A stretch of 43,581 bases of DNA. Source: Streptomyces spiralis (GTDB lineage Bacteria > Actinomycetota > Actinomycetes > Streptomycetales > Streptomycetaceae). The position numbers were made by a program, and so were the translations under genes. Position 1 is the first letter of the stretch. Every line of letters starts with the position of its first letter. Under the pieces are notes generated by a model that was given only the letters and a program-made list of their open reading frames with translations, was not told where the DNA came from and searched no databases. The stretch is from positions 39,946-83,526 of the forward strand of contig NZ_BNBC01000043.1 in assembly GCF_014654675.1 (NCBI RefSeq), given 5' to 3'. Of the stretch, positions 30,515 to 39,129 are shown piece after piece.

Positions 30515-31771
30515 TCAGCCGAAGAAGTTCCGTACGTGCTCCAGGCCGTCGACCAGTGCGTCGATCTCGGCCGGCGTGGAGTACAGATAGAACGACGCTC
30601 GCGTGGTCGCAGGAATTCCGTAGCGCAGGCACACCGGGCGGGCGCAGTGGTGGCCGACCCGGACCGCGATGCCCTGCTCGTCGAGGACCTGGCCCACGTC
30701 GTGCGGGTGGATGTCGCCCAGGGTGAAGGAGATCGCGGCTCCTCGGTCCTCGGCCGTGGTCGGGCCGATGATCCTCAGGTCCGGGACCTCCGCCAGGCGC
30801 TTGACCGCGTACTCGGTGAGCGCGTGCTCATGGGCGAGGATCTTGTCCATGCCGATGGCGTTGAGGTAGTCGATCGCCGCGCCCAGACCGACCGCCTGCG
30901 CGATCGGCGGGGTGCCCGCCTCGAACTTGTGCGGGGCGGGGGCGTACGTCGACGAGTGCATCGACACCGTCTCGATCATCTCGCCGCCGCCCAGGAAGGG
31001 CGGGAGGTCCTCCAGGAGCTCCTGGCGGCCCCACAGCACGCCGATGCCCGTCGGGCCGCACATCTTGTGGCCGGTGAAGGCCACGAAGTCGGCCTGCAGG
31101 GCCTGCACGTCCAGCGGCATGTGCGGGGCGGCCTGCGAGGCGTCGACGCAGACCAGCGCGCCGACCTCCTGGGCGCGGCGCACTATCGCCTCGACCGGGT
31201 TGACGGTGCCGAGGATGTTGGACACCAGCACGAAGGAGACGATCTTCGTCTTCTCCGTGATGATCTCGTCGATGTTGGACAGGTCCAGACGGCCGTCGTC
31301 GGTGAGGCCGAACCACTTCAGCTTCGCGCCCGTGCGCTGCGCCAGCAGCTGCCAGGGAACGATGTTGGAGTGGTGCTCCATCTCGGTGATGACGATCTCG
31401 GTGTCGGAGTCCACCCGGTAGGGCTCGTCGGCCCAGCCGAGCATGTTCGCCACGAGGTTGAGCGACTCGGAGGCGTTCTTGGTGAAGACGACCTCGTCGC
31501 GGCTCGGCGCGTTGATGAACGCGGCGACCTTGTCGCGCGCGCCCTCGTACAGCGCCGTGGCCTCCTCGGCGAGCACGTGCACACCGCGGTGGACATTGGC
31601 GTTGTAGCGCTCGTAGTACTCGCTCAGGGCGTCCAGCACCTGACGCGGCTTCTGCGAGGTCGCCGCGTTGTCCAGGTACACGAGCTTCCTGTCGTCGTGG
31701 ACCAGTCGGTCCAGGACGGGGAAGTCCTTACGGATCGCCTCGGTGTCGAGGAGGCCCGGCAGCTGTGTCAC
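30515..31771 (-). CDS. sufS: SufS cysteine desulfurase
   Basis: 418-aa PLP enzyme that takes sulfur from cysteine for cluster assembly. The PLP lysine is K236 (FTGHKMCGPTG), the ATSQKP and HRGVHVLAEEAT segments are typical of SufS, and the active-site cysteine C376 is in RVGHHCARPVC. The GTG start at 31771 overlaps the SufC stop (GTGA). Length is standard. Confidence 0.95.
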   Translation of the reverse strand: MTQLPGLLDTEAIRKDFPVLDRLVHDDRKLVYLDNAATSQKPRQVLDALSEYYERYNANVHRGVHVLAEEATALYEGARDKVAAFINAPSRDEVVFTKNASESLNLVANMLGWADEPYRVDSDTEIVITEMEHHSNIVPWQLLAQRTGAKLKWFGLTDDGRLDLSNIDEIITEKTKIVSFVLVSNILGTVNPVEAIVRRAQEVGALVCVDASQAAPHMPLDVQALQADFVAFTGHKMCGPTGIGVLWGRQELLEDLPPFLGGGEMIETVSMHSSTYAPAPHKFEAGTPPIAQAVGLGAAIDYLNAIGMDKILAHEHALTEYAVKRLAEVPDLRIIGPTTAEDRGAAISFTLGDIHPHDVGQVLDEQGIAVRVGHHCARPVCLRYGIPATTRASFYLYSTPAEIDALVDGLEHVRNFFG

Positions 31772-32532
31772 TCGGATGCGCCACCCTTCGTGTAAGCCTC
31801 GTAGCCCTCGCTCTCCAGCTTGTCCGCGAGCTCGGGACCGCCGGACTCGACGATGCGGCCGCCAGCGAACACGTGGACGTGGTCGGGCTTGATGTAGCGC
31901 AGGATGCGCGTGTAGTGCGTGATCAGCAGCGTGCCGACCTCGCCGGTCTCGCGGACGCGGTTCACACCCTCGGAGACGATCCGCAGGGCGTCGACGTCCA
32001 GGCCGGAGTCCGTCTCGTCGAGGACCGCGATCTTCGGCTTGAGCAGCTCGAGCTGGAGGATCTCGTGGCGCTTCTTCTCACCGCCGGAGAAGCCCTCGTT
32101 GACGTTGCGCTCGGCGAAGGAGGGGTCCATGTGGAGCCGCTCCATGGTCTCCTTGACCTCCTTCACCCAGGTGCGCAGCTTGGGGGCCTCGCCGCGGATC
32201 GCGGTGGCGGAGGTGCGCAGGAAGTTGGAGACGGAGACGCCGGGAACCTCGACCGGGTACTGCATCGCCAGGAACAGGCCCGCGCGGGCGCGCTCGTCGA
32301 CGGACATCTCCAGGACGTCCTCGCCGTCGAGCAGCACGGTGCCGCCGGTGATCGTGTACTTCGGGTGACCCGCGAGCGAGTAGGCGAGGGTCGACTTGCC
32401 GGAGCCGTTGGGGCCCATGATGGCGTGCGTCTCGCCCTGCTTCACGGTCAGGTCGACACCCTTGAGGATCTCCTTCGTGGCGTTGTCGGCCTCGACGGTG
32501 ACGTGCAGGTCTCGGATTTCAAGCGTTGCCAT
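31768..32532 (-). CDS. sufC: SufC ATPase of the SufBCD scaffold
   Basis: 254-aa ABC-type ATPase. Walker A GPNGSGKST (40-48), the SufC-specific signature FSGGEKKRHE and Walker B IAVLDETDSGLD are visible. It works with SufB and SufD in the cytoplasm, not with a membrane permease. Its start is 7 nt after the Rieske gene stop, and its end overlaps sufS. Confidence 0.95.
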   Translation of the reverse strand: MATLEIRDLHVTVEADNATKEILKGVDLTVKQGETHAIMGPNGSGKSTLAYSLAGHPKYTITGGTVLLDGEDVLEMSVDERARAGLFLAMQYPVEVPGVSVSNFLRTSATAIRGEAPKLRTWVKEVKETMERLHMDPSFAERNVNEGFSGGEKKRHEILQLELLKPKIAVLDETDSGLDVDALRIVSEGVNRVRETGEVGTLLITHYTRILRYIKPDHVHVFAGGRIVESGGPELADKLESEGYEAYTKGGASE

Positions 32533-32539
32533 GGGTGCC

Positions 32540-32863
32540 TCAGGACTCCTGGGTGAGGGAGACGAGAACGTCGTCCCCTTCGATCTTGACGGGGTATACG
32601 GGGACGGGGCGCGTCGCGGGCAGGGCGTCCGGCTTGCCGGAGCGGAGGTCGAAGCGCGAGCCGTGCAGCCAGCACTCGATGTGGCAGTCGTCGACCTCGC
32701 CCTCGGCGAGCGAGACGTTCGCGTGCGAGCAGATGTCGTAGATGGCGAACACCTCGCCCTCGGTCCTGACGACCGAGATCGGCGTGCCGTCGATCTCCAC
32801 CCGCTTGGGGGTGTCGTCCTCCAGCTCGCTCAGCCCGCAGACGCGTACGAAGGCGGCGCTCAT
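32540..32863 (-). CDS. Rieske-type [2Fe-2S] ferredoxin within the suf operon
   Basis: 107 aa. The Rieske motif is complete: CSH at the first pair and CWLH at the second, with GSRFDLRSG after it, as in the ferredoxin components of non-haem iron dioxygenases. No oxygenase is nearby. It is coupled to sufD (ATGA) and sufC, so its product probably supplies electrons to, or is a client of, cluster assembly. It starts at 32863. Confidence 0.92.
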   Translation of the reverse strand: MSAAFVRVCGLSELEDDTPKRVEIDGTPISVVRTEGEVFAIYDICSHANVSLAEGEVDDCHIECWLHGSRFDLRSGKPDALPATRPVPVYPVKIEGDDVLVSLTQES

Positions 32864-34044
32864 CCGACCGACGCCTCCAGCTCTTCCTCGATCTTGGCGA
32901 GCAGGCGCTCCTCGATGTCCTTGACACCGATCTGCTGGACCAGTTCGGCGAAGAAGCCGCGGACCACCAGGCGGCGGGCCTCGTGCTCCGGGATGCCGCG
33001 GGCCATCAGGTAGAAGAGCTGCTCGTCGTCGAAGCGGCCGGTGGCGGAGGCGTGTCCGGCGCCGACGATCTCGCCGGTCTCGATCTCCAGGTTCGGCACG
33101 GAGTCGACCCGGGCGCCGTCGGTCAGCACCAGGTTGCGGTTCATCTCATAGGTGTCCGTGCCCTCGGCCTTGGCCTCGATGAGCACGTCACCGATCCACA
33201 CGGCGTGCGCCTCGTCGCCCTGGAGCGCGCCCTTGTAGGCGACGTTGGACTTGCAGTGCGGGGTGTTGTGGGTGACCAGCAGGCGGTGCTCCTGGTGCTG
33301 CCCGGCGTCGGTGAAGTACAGGCCGTACAGCTCGGCCTCGCCGCCGGTGCCGGCGTAGGTCACGCGCGGGTGCAGCCGGACCACGTCACCGCCGAAGGTG
33401 ACGACGACCGACTTGAAGGAGGCGTCCCGGCCGACCAGCGCGTTGTGCTGGGCGACGTGGACGGCCTTCTCGTCCCAGTCCTGGACGGAGACGACGGTCA
33501 GCTTGGCACCGTCGCCCAGGACGTAGTCGACGTTGGCGGCGAGCACCGCGTCACCGGTGTGGTCGATGACGACGACGGCCTCGGCGAAGGCCCCGAGCTC
33601 GATGATCTGGTGGCCGTAGGCGACCCCGCCCTCGCCGTGCACGGCGACGCGGATCGGCTCGGTGAGGACGGTCTCCTTGGGGACGGTCACGACCGAGGCC
33701 TGCTCGAAGGAGGAGTAGGCCTGGGCGGCGACGCGGTCCACCGGCGTGCCGGCCCGGCCGAGCCGGGCGTCGTCGCGGCCGACGGTCTCGACGGTGACGC
33801 CCTCGGGGGCCTGGACGTCCACCTTCACTCCGGTGCCGGTGGCGGTGGCGGTGCCGTCGTGCAGGCCGCGCAGCCGCTCCAGCGGGGTGAACCGCCACTC
33901 CTCCTCGCGGCCGTGCGGGACCGGGAAGTCCGCCACGTCGAAGGACGGGGGCGCGCTCATGCGCGTGGCGACGGTCGACTCGGCGGCGACCGCGATCGAG
34001 CCCGCGGTGGTGGAACCCACGGGGATGTTCTGGGCCTCAGCCAT
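32860..34044 (-). CDS. sufD: SufD scaffold subunit
   Basis: 394-aa SufBD-family protein with the C-terminal right-handed beta-helix core (HPRVTYAGTGGEAELYGLYF and THNTPHCKSNVAYKGAL, carrying the His used in cluster assembly) and the terminal LMARGIPEHEARRLVVRGFF. It pairs with SufB and SufC. It starts 60 bp after sufB, the only appreciable gap in the operon, and overlaps the Rieske gene. Confidence 0.94.
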   Translation of the reverse strand: MAEAQNIPVGSTTAGSIAVAAESTVATRMSAPPSFDVADFPVPHGREEEWRFTPLERLRGLHDGTATATGTGVKVDVQAPEGVTVETVGRDDARLGRAGTPVDRVAAQAYSSFEQASVVTVPKETVLTEPIRVAVHGEGGVAYGHQIIELGAFAEAVVVIDHTGDAVLAANVDYVLGDGAKLTVVSVQDWDEKAVHVAQHNALVGRDASFKSVVVTFGGDVVRLHPRVTYAGTGGEAELYGLYFTDAGQHQEHRLLVTHNTPHCKSNVAYKGALQGDEAHAVWIGDVLIEAKAEGTDTYEMNRNLVLTDGARVDSVPNLEIETGEIVGAGHASATGRFDDEQLFYLMARGIPEHEARRLVVRGFFAELVQQIGVKDIEERLLAKIEEELEASVG

Positions 34045-34104
34045 GGCTGTCGTAATGCTCGCTTTCCGTTGCGTAAGGGCTTGACGGGGGTCCTGCGGCG
34101 GCGG

Positions 34105-35526
34105 TCAGCCGACCGCACCCTCCATCTGCAGCTCGATCAGCCGGTTGAGTTCCAGCGCGTACTCCATGGGCAGCTCCTTGGCGATCGGCTCGACGAAGCC
34201 GCGCACGATCATCGCCATGGCCTCGTCCTCGCTCAGGCCGCGGCTCATCAGGTAGAAGAGCTGGTCCTCGGAGACCTTGGAGACCGTGGCCTCGTGGCCC
34301 ATGGACACGTCGTCCTCGCGGACGTCGACGTACGGGTAGGTGTCCGACCGGGAGATGGTGTCGACCAGCAGCGCGTCGCACAGCACGTTCGACTTCGATC
34401 CGGCGGCGCCCTCGCCGATCTCGATCAGACCGCGGTAGGACGTACGGCCACCGCCGCGCGCCACGGACTTCGAGACGATGTTGGACGACGTGTTCGGCGC
34501 CATGTGGACCATCTTGGCGCCCGCGTCCTGGTGCTGGCCCTCGCCGGCGAAGGCGATGGACAGCGTCTCGCCCTTGGCGTGCTCACCCATCAGGTAGACG
34601 GCCGGGTACTTCATCGTCACCTTGGAGCCGATGTTGCCGTCGATCCACTCCATGGTCGCGCCCTCGTAGGCCACGGCGCGCTTGGTGACCAGGTTGTAGA
34701 CGTTGTTCGACCAGTTCTGGATGGTCGTGTAGCGGCAGCGGGCGTTCTTCTTGACGATGATCTCGACGACCGCGGAGTGCAGCGAGTCCGACTTGTAGAT
34801 CGGCGCGGTGCAGCCCTCGACGTAGTGCACGTAGGCACCCTCGTCGACGATGATCAGGGTCCGCTCGAACTGGCCCATGTTCTCGGTGTTGATCCGGAAG
34901 TAGGCCTGGAGCGGGATCTCCACGTGGACGCCCGGCGGGACGTAGATGAAGGAGCCACCCGACCACACGGCGGTGTTCAGCGCGGCGAACTTGTTGTCAC
35001 CGGCCGGGATGACCGTGCCGAAGTACTCCTTGAAGAGCTCCGGGTGCTCCTTCAGCGCGGTGTCGGTGTCCAGGAAGATGACGCCCTGCTCCTCCAGGTC
35101 CTCGCGGATCTGGTGGTAGACGACCTCCGACTCGTACTGGGCCGCGACACCGGCGACGAGACGCTGCTTCTCCGCCTCGGGGATGCCGAGCTTGTCGTAG
35201 GTGTTCTTGATGTCCTCGGGGAGGTCCTCCCAGGACTCCGCCTGCTTCTCCGTGGAGCGCACGAAGTACTTGATGTTGTCGAAGTCGATCCCCGACAGGT
35301 CCGAGCCCCAGTTCGGCATGGGCTTCTTCTCGAAGAGCCGAAGGCCCTTGAGGCGGAGCTTGGTCATCCACTCCGGCTCGGACTTCTTCCCGGAGATGTC
35401 CTTGACGACCTCCTCGTTCAGGCCGCGCCTGGCGGAGGCACCGGCCACGTCGGAGTCGGCCCAGCCGTATTCGTACTTGCCCAGGCCCTCGAGTTCGGGG
35501 TGAGCAGTCTCCGTGGGGAGAGTCAT
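34105..35526 (-). CDS. sufB: SufB scaffold subunit
   Basis: 473-aa cluster scaffold. The sequence contains the SufB hallmarks SEVVYHQIREDLEEQGVIF, NTAVWSGGSFIYVPPGV, VEGCTAPIY (conserved Cys), KNARCRYTTIQNWSNNVYNL and LMSRGLSEDEAMAMIVRGF. The ATG overlaps the SufR stop. No intein interrupts it, unlike mycobacterial SufB. Confidence 0.95.
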   Translation of the reverse strand: MTLPTETAHPELEGLGKYEYGWADSDVAGASARRGLNEEVVKDISGKKSEPEWMTKLRLKGLRLFEKKPMPNWGSDLSGIDFDNIKYFVRSTEKQAESWEDLPEDIKNTYDKLGIPEAEKQRLVAGVAAQYESEVVYHQIREDLEEQGVIFLDTDTALKEHPELFKEYFGTVIPAGDNKFAALNTAVWSGGSFIYVPPGVHVEIPLQAYFRINTENMGQFERTLIIVDEGAYVHYVEGCTAPIYKSDSLHSAVVEIIVKKNARCRYTTIQNWSNNVYNLVTKRAVAYEGATMEWIDGNIGSKVTMKYPAVYLMGEHAKGETLSIAFAGEGQHQDAGAKMVHMAPNTSSNIVSKSVARGGGRTSYRGLIEIGEGAAGSKSNVLCDALLVDTISRSDTYPYVDVREDDVSMGHEATVSKVSEDQLFYLMSRGLSEDEAMAMIVRGFVEPIAKELPMEYALELNRLIELQMEGAVG

Positions 35527-36275
35527 GCGGGGTTCCTCCCGGCCGTGCTTGCAGATGCGTCAGTGGAAATCTGGGGGATGAACGTCGTACAGACGCCGTC
35601 GCCGTGGGCGATGGTCGCCAGCCGCTGGACGTGGGTTCCCAGCAGCTCGGCGAAGATCTCCGTCTCCGCCTCGCACAGCTGCGGGAACTGTTCCGCGACA
35701 TGCGCCACCGGGCAGTGGTGCTGGCAGAGCTGCTCGCCCTTCTGCGGGAGGGGCGCGCTGCGCGCCGTAGCAGCGTACCCGTCCCTGCTCAGCGCCTTGG
35801 CCAGCGCTTCGGCCCGCTTGTCGGGGCTGACGCCCTCGATCGCCTTGCGGTACGCGCTCGCCTGCGCGGCGATCCGGGCCCGGGCGAAGGCGGCGACGGC
35901 CTTCTGCCCGCCCTCTCGCTCGGCGATCCAGCGCAGCGCGTCCGCGGCGAGCGCGTCGTACGACTGGTCGAAGGCGTCCCGGCCGCAGTCGGTCAGCGCG
36001 AAGACCTTGGCGGGCCGGCCGCGTGTCCGCGCCCCGTACACCCGCTGCTCGCGCGCCTCCACCACGTCGTCGGCGACCAGGGCGTCCAGATGGCGCCGCA
36101 CGGCCGCCTGGGTGAGCCCGAGCCGGCCGGCCAGTTCGGCGACGGTCGACGGGCCGTGGTCCAGGATGGACCGCGCGACCCGGTTGCGCGTGGACCGATC
36201 CGAGCGCATCCCGGCCGCGAGCTCCTCCTGAGGGGCCCCCGTGGGGGTCTCCCGAGCCTCGCCGACGTTTTTCAC
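35523..36275 (-). CDS. sufR: SufR, Fe-S-sensing repressor of the suf operon
   Basis: 250 aa. The ArsR/MarR-like winged helix is at about 36-95 (STVAELAGRLGLTQAAVRRHL, then RTRGRPAKVFALT). The C-terminal half has C184, C188 and C201 (CQHHCPVAHVAEQFPQLCEAE region) and C229; the first three are the conserved cluster ligands of SufR. When cluster is plentiful, holo-SufR represses its own operon. GTG at 36275 is chosen as a leaderless start: it lacks a ribosome binding site, sits 6 nt after a -10-like element and inside the operator. An ATG at 36209 with AGGAGG upstream is the alternative. Confidence 0.9.
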   Translation of the reverse strand: MKNVGEARETPTGAPQEELAAGMRSDRSTRNRVARSILDHGPSTVAELAGRLGLTQAAVRRHLDALVADDVVEAREQRVYGARTRGRPAKVFALTDCGRDAFDQSYDALAADALRWIAEREGGQKAVAAFARARIAAQASAYRKAIEGVSPDKRAEALAKALSRDGYAATARSAPLPQKGEQLCQHHCPVAHVAEQFPQLCEAETEIFAELLGTHVQRLATIAHGDGVCTTFIPQISTDASASTAGRNPA

Positions 36276-36288
36276 AACGCCATTGTTG
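36275..36288 (-). promoter_or_regulatory. SufR operator CAAC-N6-GTTG
   Basis: CAACGCCATTGTTG matches exactly the CAAC-N6-GTTG palindrome known for Streptomyces SufR. It overlaps the start codon and the -10 region, so bound SufR would block RNA polymerase. Confidence 0.8.
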
Positions 36289-36311
36289 CGTAATTCCCGA
36301 GAGCCTGACAA
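36282..36311 (-). promoter_or_regulatory. suf operon promoter
   Basis: On the minus strand TTGTCA (36306-36311) and AACAAT (36282-36287) are 18 bp apart, and transcription would begin at or near the SufR GTG. Confidence 0.5.
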
Positions 36312-36347
36312 GCGGCGCCGGTCCGGGCGGACGGTGCCCTGCGTCAC

Positions 36348-36361
36348 TTAGGCAAACCTAA
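36348..36361. promoter_or_regulatory. Partial iron box (DmdR/IdeR-like)
   Basis: TTAGGCAAACCTAA has perfect 5-bp arms and matches 13 of 14 bases of the right part of the IdeR/DmdR consensus; the outer left half is missing. It lies 73 bp upstream of sufR and 76 bp upstream of the divergent acetyltransferase gene. Confidence 0.45.
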
Positions 36362-36436
36362 TCCGACCTGCGGAAACGATTGCCGATCGCTCAAACGGGT
36401 GGCACCGCCCGCCACCGTGCACCACACTGCCGGACC

Positions 36437-37249
36437 ATGCCCACACCCCCCGTGACCGGCCCTCTTGTCACCCGGACCATGATCGCCGAGCACCTGCGCG
36501 CGCTCGGTGTACGCCCCGGCGAGATCCTCCTCGTCCACTCCTCCCTCAGTTCGCTCGGCTGGGTCTGCGGCGGTCCCGTCGCGGTCGTCCAGGGGCTGCT
36601 CGACGCCCTCGGCCCGGACGGCACGCTCGTGGTCCCCACCCAGACCGGCAGCCTCACCGACCCGGCGGGGTGGAGCAGACCCCCGGTGCCGCGGGAGTGG
36701 TGGGACACGATCCGCGCCACGATGCCCGCCTACGACCCCCGGATCACGCCGTCGCTCGGGGTCGGCGTGATCCCGGAGACCGTCCGCACCTGGCCGGGCG
36801 CGCGGCGCAGCGCCCACCCGCACACGTCGTTCGCGGCCCTCGGGCCACGCGCGGCGGAGATGGTGGACGGCCACGCCGCCGACTGCCGGCTCGGGGAGCG
36901 GAGCCCGCTCGCCCGGCTGGAGGCCGCCGGCGCCCGCGTGCTGCTGCTGGGCGCCGGATACGACGCCTGCACCTGCTTCCACCTGGCCGAGTACCGGATC
37001 CCGTCACCGCTCGTCGAGCTGGGCCGGCCGGGGCCGCACGGCTGGGAGGTGGTGACCGAGGTGTCCATCACCTCCGAACGCTTCGACGAACTGGGACACG
37101 ACTTCGAACGGGACCGTCCGGTGGCACGCGGGACGGTGGGCGCGGCGGGGGCGCGCCTGTTCCCGCTGGCGGACGCGGTGGCGTACGCCGAGCGCTGGCT
37201 TGCCGTGCACCGTCCCCGTGAGGAGGACTTCCCGCACCCGGCCGCCTGA
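36437..37249 (+). CDS. AAC(3)-family aminoglycoside/antibiotic N-acetyltransferase
   Basis: 270 aa. Family signatures are VHSSLSSLGWVCGG (acetyl-CoA site), DGTLVVPTQT, RSAHPHTSFAALGPRA and SPLARLEAAGARVLLLGAGYDACTCFHLAEY. The AAC(3)/YokD fold acetylates aminoglycosides in resistance enzymes, but many Streptomyces members have other or unknown substrates. It is divergent from the suf operon and ends 31 bp before the ABC exporter. Confidence 0.9.
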   Translation: MPTPPVTGPLVTRTMIAEHLRALGVRPGEILLVHSSLSSLGWVCGGPVAVVQGLLDALGPDGTLVVPTQTGSLTDPAGWSRPPVPREWWDTIRATMPAYDPRITPSLGVGVIPETVRTWPGARRSAHPHTSFAALGPRAAEMVDGHAADCRLGERSPLARLEAAGARVLLLGAGYDACTCFHLAEYRIPSPLVELGRPGPHGWEVVTEVSITSERFDELGHDFERDRPVARGTVGAAGARLFPLADAVAYAERWLAVHRPREEDFPHPAA

Positions 37250-37266
37250 TCCGTCCGGCGCGTCCC

Positions 37267-37272
37267 TAGACT
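37267..37272 (+). promoter_or_regulatory. -10 element of a probable leaderless promoter for the ABC exporter
   Basis: TAGACT, close to the ideal Streptomyces -10, ends 8 nt before the ATG at 37281, which has no ribosome binding site. No clear -35 was seen. Confidence 0.55.
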
Positions 37273-37280
37273 CTGGACCC

Positions 37281-38258
37281 ATGCGAAGTGAGCCCGCCCG
37301 CCCGTCTCCCGACCACCACCCCGCAGGGAGACGCTTCGCGTCGCACCCGGTCGTCGAGGTCCGGTCCCTGGTGAAGCGGTACGGCACGAAGACCGCGGTG
37401 GACGGCCTCGACCTGGTGGCCCGGGCGGGCGTGACCGCCGTGCTCGGTCCCAACGGTGCGGGCAAGACGACCACGGTCGAGACCTGTGAGGGGTACCGCA
37501 GGCCGGACTCCGGCACGGTGCGCGTCCTGGGCCTGGACCCGGTGAGACAGTCCGCCGAGCTGCGGCCCCGGATCGGCGTCATGCTCCAGTCCGGAGGCGT
37601 CTACTCGGGCGCCCGGGCCGACGAGATGCTGCGGCACGTCGCCAAGCTGCACGCCCACCCGCTGGACGTGGACGAGCTGATCGAGCGGCTGGGTCTGGGC
37701 AGCTGCGGGCGCACCGGCTACCGCCGGCTGTCCGGCGGGCAGCAGCAGCGGCTCGCGCTCGCCATGGCCGTGGTGGGCCGGCCCGAGCTCGTCTTCCTCG
37801 ACGAGCCGACCGCCGGACTCGACCCGCAGGCCCGCCGCGCCACCTGGGACCTGGTGCGCGACCTGCGTGCCGACGGGGTGTCCGTGATCCTCACCACGCA
37901 CTACATGGAGGAGGCCGAGCAGCTCGCCGACGACGTGGCCGTGATCGACGCCGGCCGGGTCATCGCCCAGGGCTCCCCGGAGGAGCTGTGCCGCGGCGGA
38001 GCGGAGAACACCCTGCGTTTCACCGGCCGGCCCGGCCTGGACGTCGCCTCCCTGCTCAAGGCGCTGCCCACCGACAGCACCGCCGCCGAGCTGACGCCGG
38101 GCTCGTACCGGGTCGTCGGCAAGGTCGACCCCCAGCTGCTCGCCACGGTGACGTCGTGGTGCGCGCAGCACGGGGTGATGCCGGAGAAGATCTCCGTCGA
38201 ACGGCACACCCTGGAGGACGTTTTTCTGGAGCTGACGGGCAAGGAGCTGCGCTCGTGA
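37281..38258 (+). CDS. ABC exporter ATP-binding protein
   Basis: 325 aa of the drug/lipid exporter (DRA/CcmA-like) class. Walker A GPNGAGKTTT, Q-loop (VMLQSGGVY), signature LSGGQQQRLALA, Walker B LVFLDEPTAGLD and switch His (TTHYMEEAEQLAD) are all present, with a C-terminal extension (about 230-325). It energises export by the permease downstream, coupled by GTGA at 38255. The cargo is unknown. In Streptomyces this pair sits beside ctaA, perhaps related to haem or respiratory functions, but this is inference. Confidence 0.93.
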   Translation: MRSEPARPSPDHHPAGRRFASHPVVEVRSLVKRYGTKTAVDGLDLVARAGVTAVLGPNGAGKTTTVETCEGYRRPDSGTVRVLGLDPVRQSAELRPRIGVMLQSGGVYSGARADEMLRHVAKLHAHPLDVDELIERLGLGSCGRTGYRRLSGGQQQRLALAMAVVGRPELVFLDEPTAGLDPQARRATWDLVRDLRADGVSVILTTHYMEEAEQLADDVAVIDAGRVIAQGSPEELCRGGAENTLRFTGRPGLDVASLLKALPTDSTAAELTPGSYRVVGKVDPQLLATVTSWCAQHGVMPEKISVERHTLEDVFLELTGKELRS

Positions 38259-39064
38259 CCACCACCACCGGCACGTCCGCCGGCACCCCCGCCGGTACGC
38301 CCACCGGCACCTACGCCCCACGCCCCGGCGCGGCCCCGCTCCCCCGCATGATCGCGGCGCAGGCGGCGCTGGAGACGAAGATGCTGCTGCGCAACGGCGA
38401 GCAGCTGCTGCTGACCGTCGTGATCCCGACGCTGCTGCTGGCGCTGTTCAGCTCCGTGGACATCGTGGACACCGGCGCCGGCAAGGCCGTGGACTTCCTC
38501 ACCCCCGGCATCCTCGCGCTCGCCGTGATGTCGACGGCGTTCACGGGACAGGCCATCGCCACGGGCTTCGAGCGGCGCTACGGCGTCCTGAAGCGGCTGG
38601 CCTCCTCGCCGCTGCCCCGGTGGGGCCTGATGACCGCCAAGACGGCGTCGGTGCTGGTCACGGAGGTCCTCCAGGTCGTCCTGCTGACCGTGATCGCCTT
38701 CGCGCTGGGCTGGTCCCCGCACGGCAACCCGTTCGCCGTCCTGCTCCTGCTGGTCCTCGGCACGGCCGCGTTCTCGGGCCTCGGCCTGCTGATGGCGGGC
38801 ACGCTCAAGGCCGAGGCGACGCTGGCCGCCGCCAACCTGGTCTTCCTGCTGCTGCTCGTCGGCGGCGGCGTGATCGTGCCGCTGGAGAAGTTCGGGTCGG
38901 CGGCGCAGGACGTGCTCGGCCTGCTGCCGATCTCCGCCCTCTCGGACGGCCTCAGGGACGTGCTCCAGCACGGCGCCGGGATGCCGTGGGGCGACCTGGG
39001 GATCCTCGCCGTGTGGGCGGTCGTGGGGCTGGCCGCCGCCGGAAAGCTCTTCCGCTGGGAGTAG
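38255..39064 (+). CDS. ABC-2-type exporter permease
   Basis: 269 aa, six transmembrane helices (ABC2 family). A Thr/Gly/Pro-rich N-terminus (about 1-28) precedes the first helix at about 48-62. The GTG overlaps the ATPase stop and AAGGAG lies 9-10 nt before it. It forms the channel of the exporter. Confidence 0.9.
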   Translation: MTTTTGTSAGTPAGTPTGTYAPRPGAAPLPRMIAAQAALETKMLLRNGEQLLLTVVIPTLLLALFSSVDIVDTGAGKAVDFLTPGILALAVMSTAFTGQAIATGFERRYGVLKRLASSPLPRWGLMTAKTASVLVTEVLQVVLLTVIAFALGWSPHGNPFAVLLLLVLGTAAFSGLGLLMAGTLKAEATLAAANLVFLLLLVGGGVIVPLEKFGSAAQDVLGLLPISALSDGLRDVLQHGAGMPWGDLGILAVWAVVGLAAAGKLFRWE

Positions 39065-39116
39065 GGACCGAGAGGCATCCGATGGACCCTCGTGAACGCG
39101 TGCACAAGCGGCGCCC

Positions 39117-39122
39117 TACGAT
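39117..39122 (+). promoter_or_regulatory. -10 element of a probable leaderless ctaA promoter
   Basis: TACGAT ends 7 nt before the GTG at 39130. It overlaps an alternative ATG at 39121. GTGAAC at 39092 could be a loose -35. Confidence 0.4.
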
Positions 39123-39129
39123 GGACCGC

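Noticed and set aside
32983..36231. 1082-codon plus-strand open frame antisense to sufB, sufD and sufR
   Set aside because: A typical high-GC antisense shadow; the minus-strand suf genes have full family motifs.
36437..37249. Confident aminoglycoside-resistance call
   Set aside because: The family fit is good but many chromosomal Streptomyces members have unknown substrates; no resistance phenotype can be inferred.
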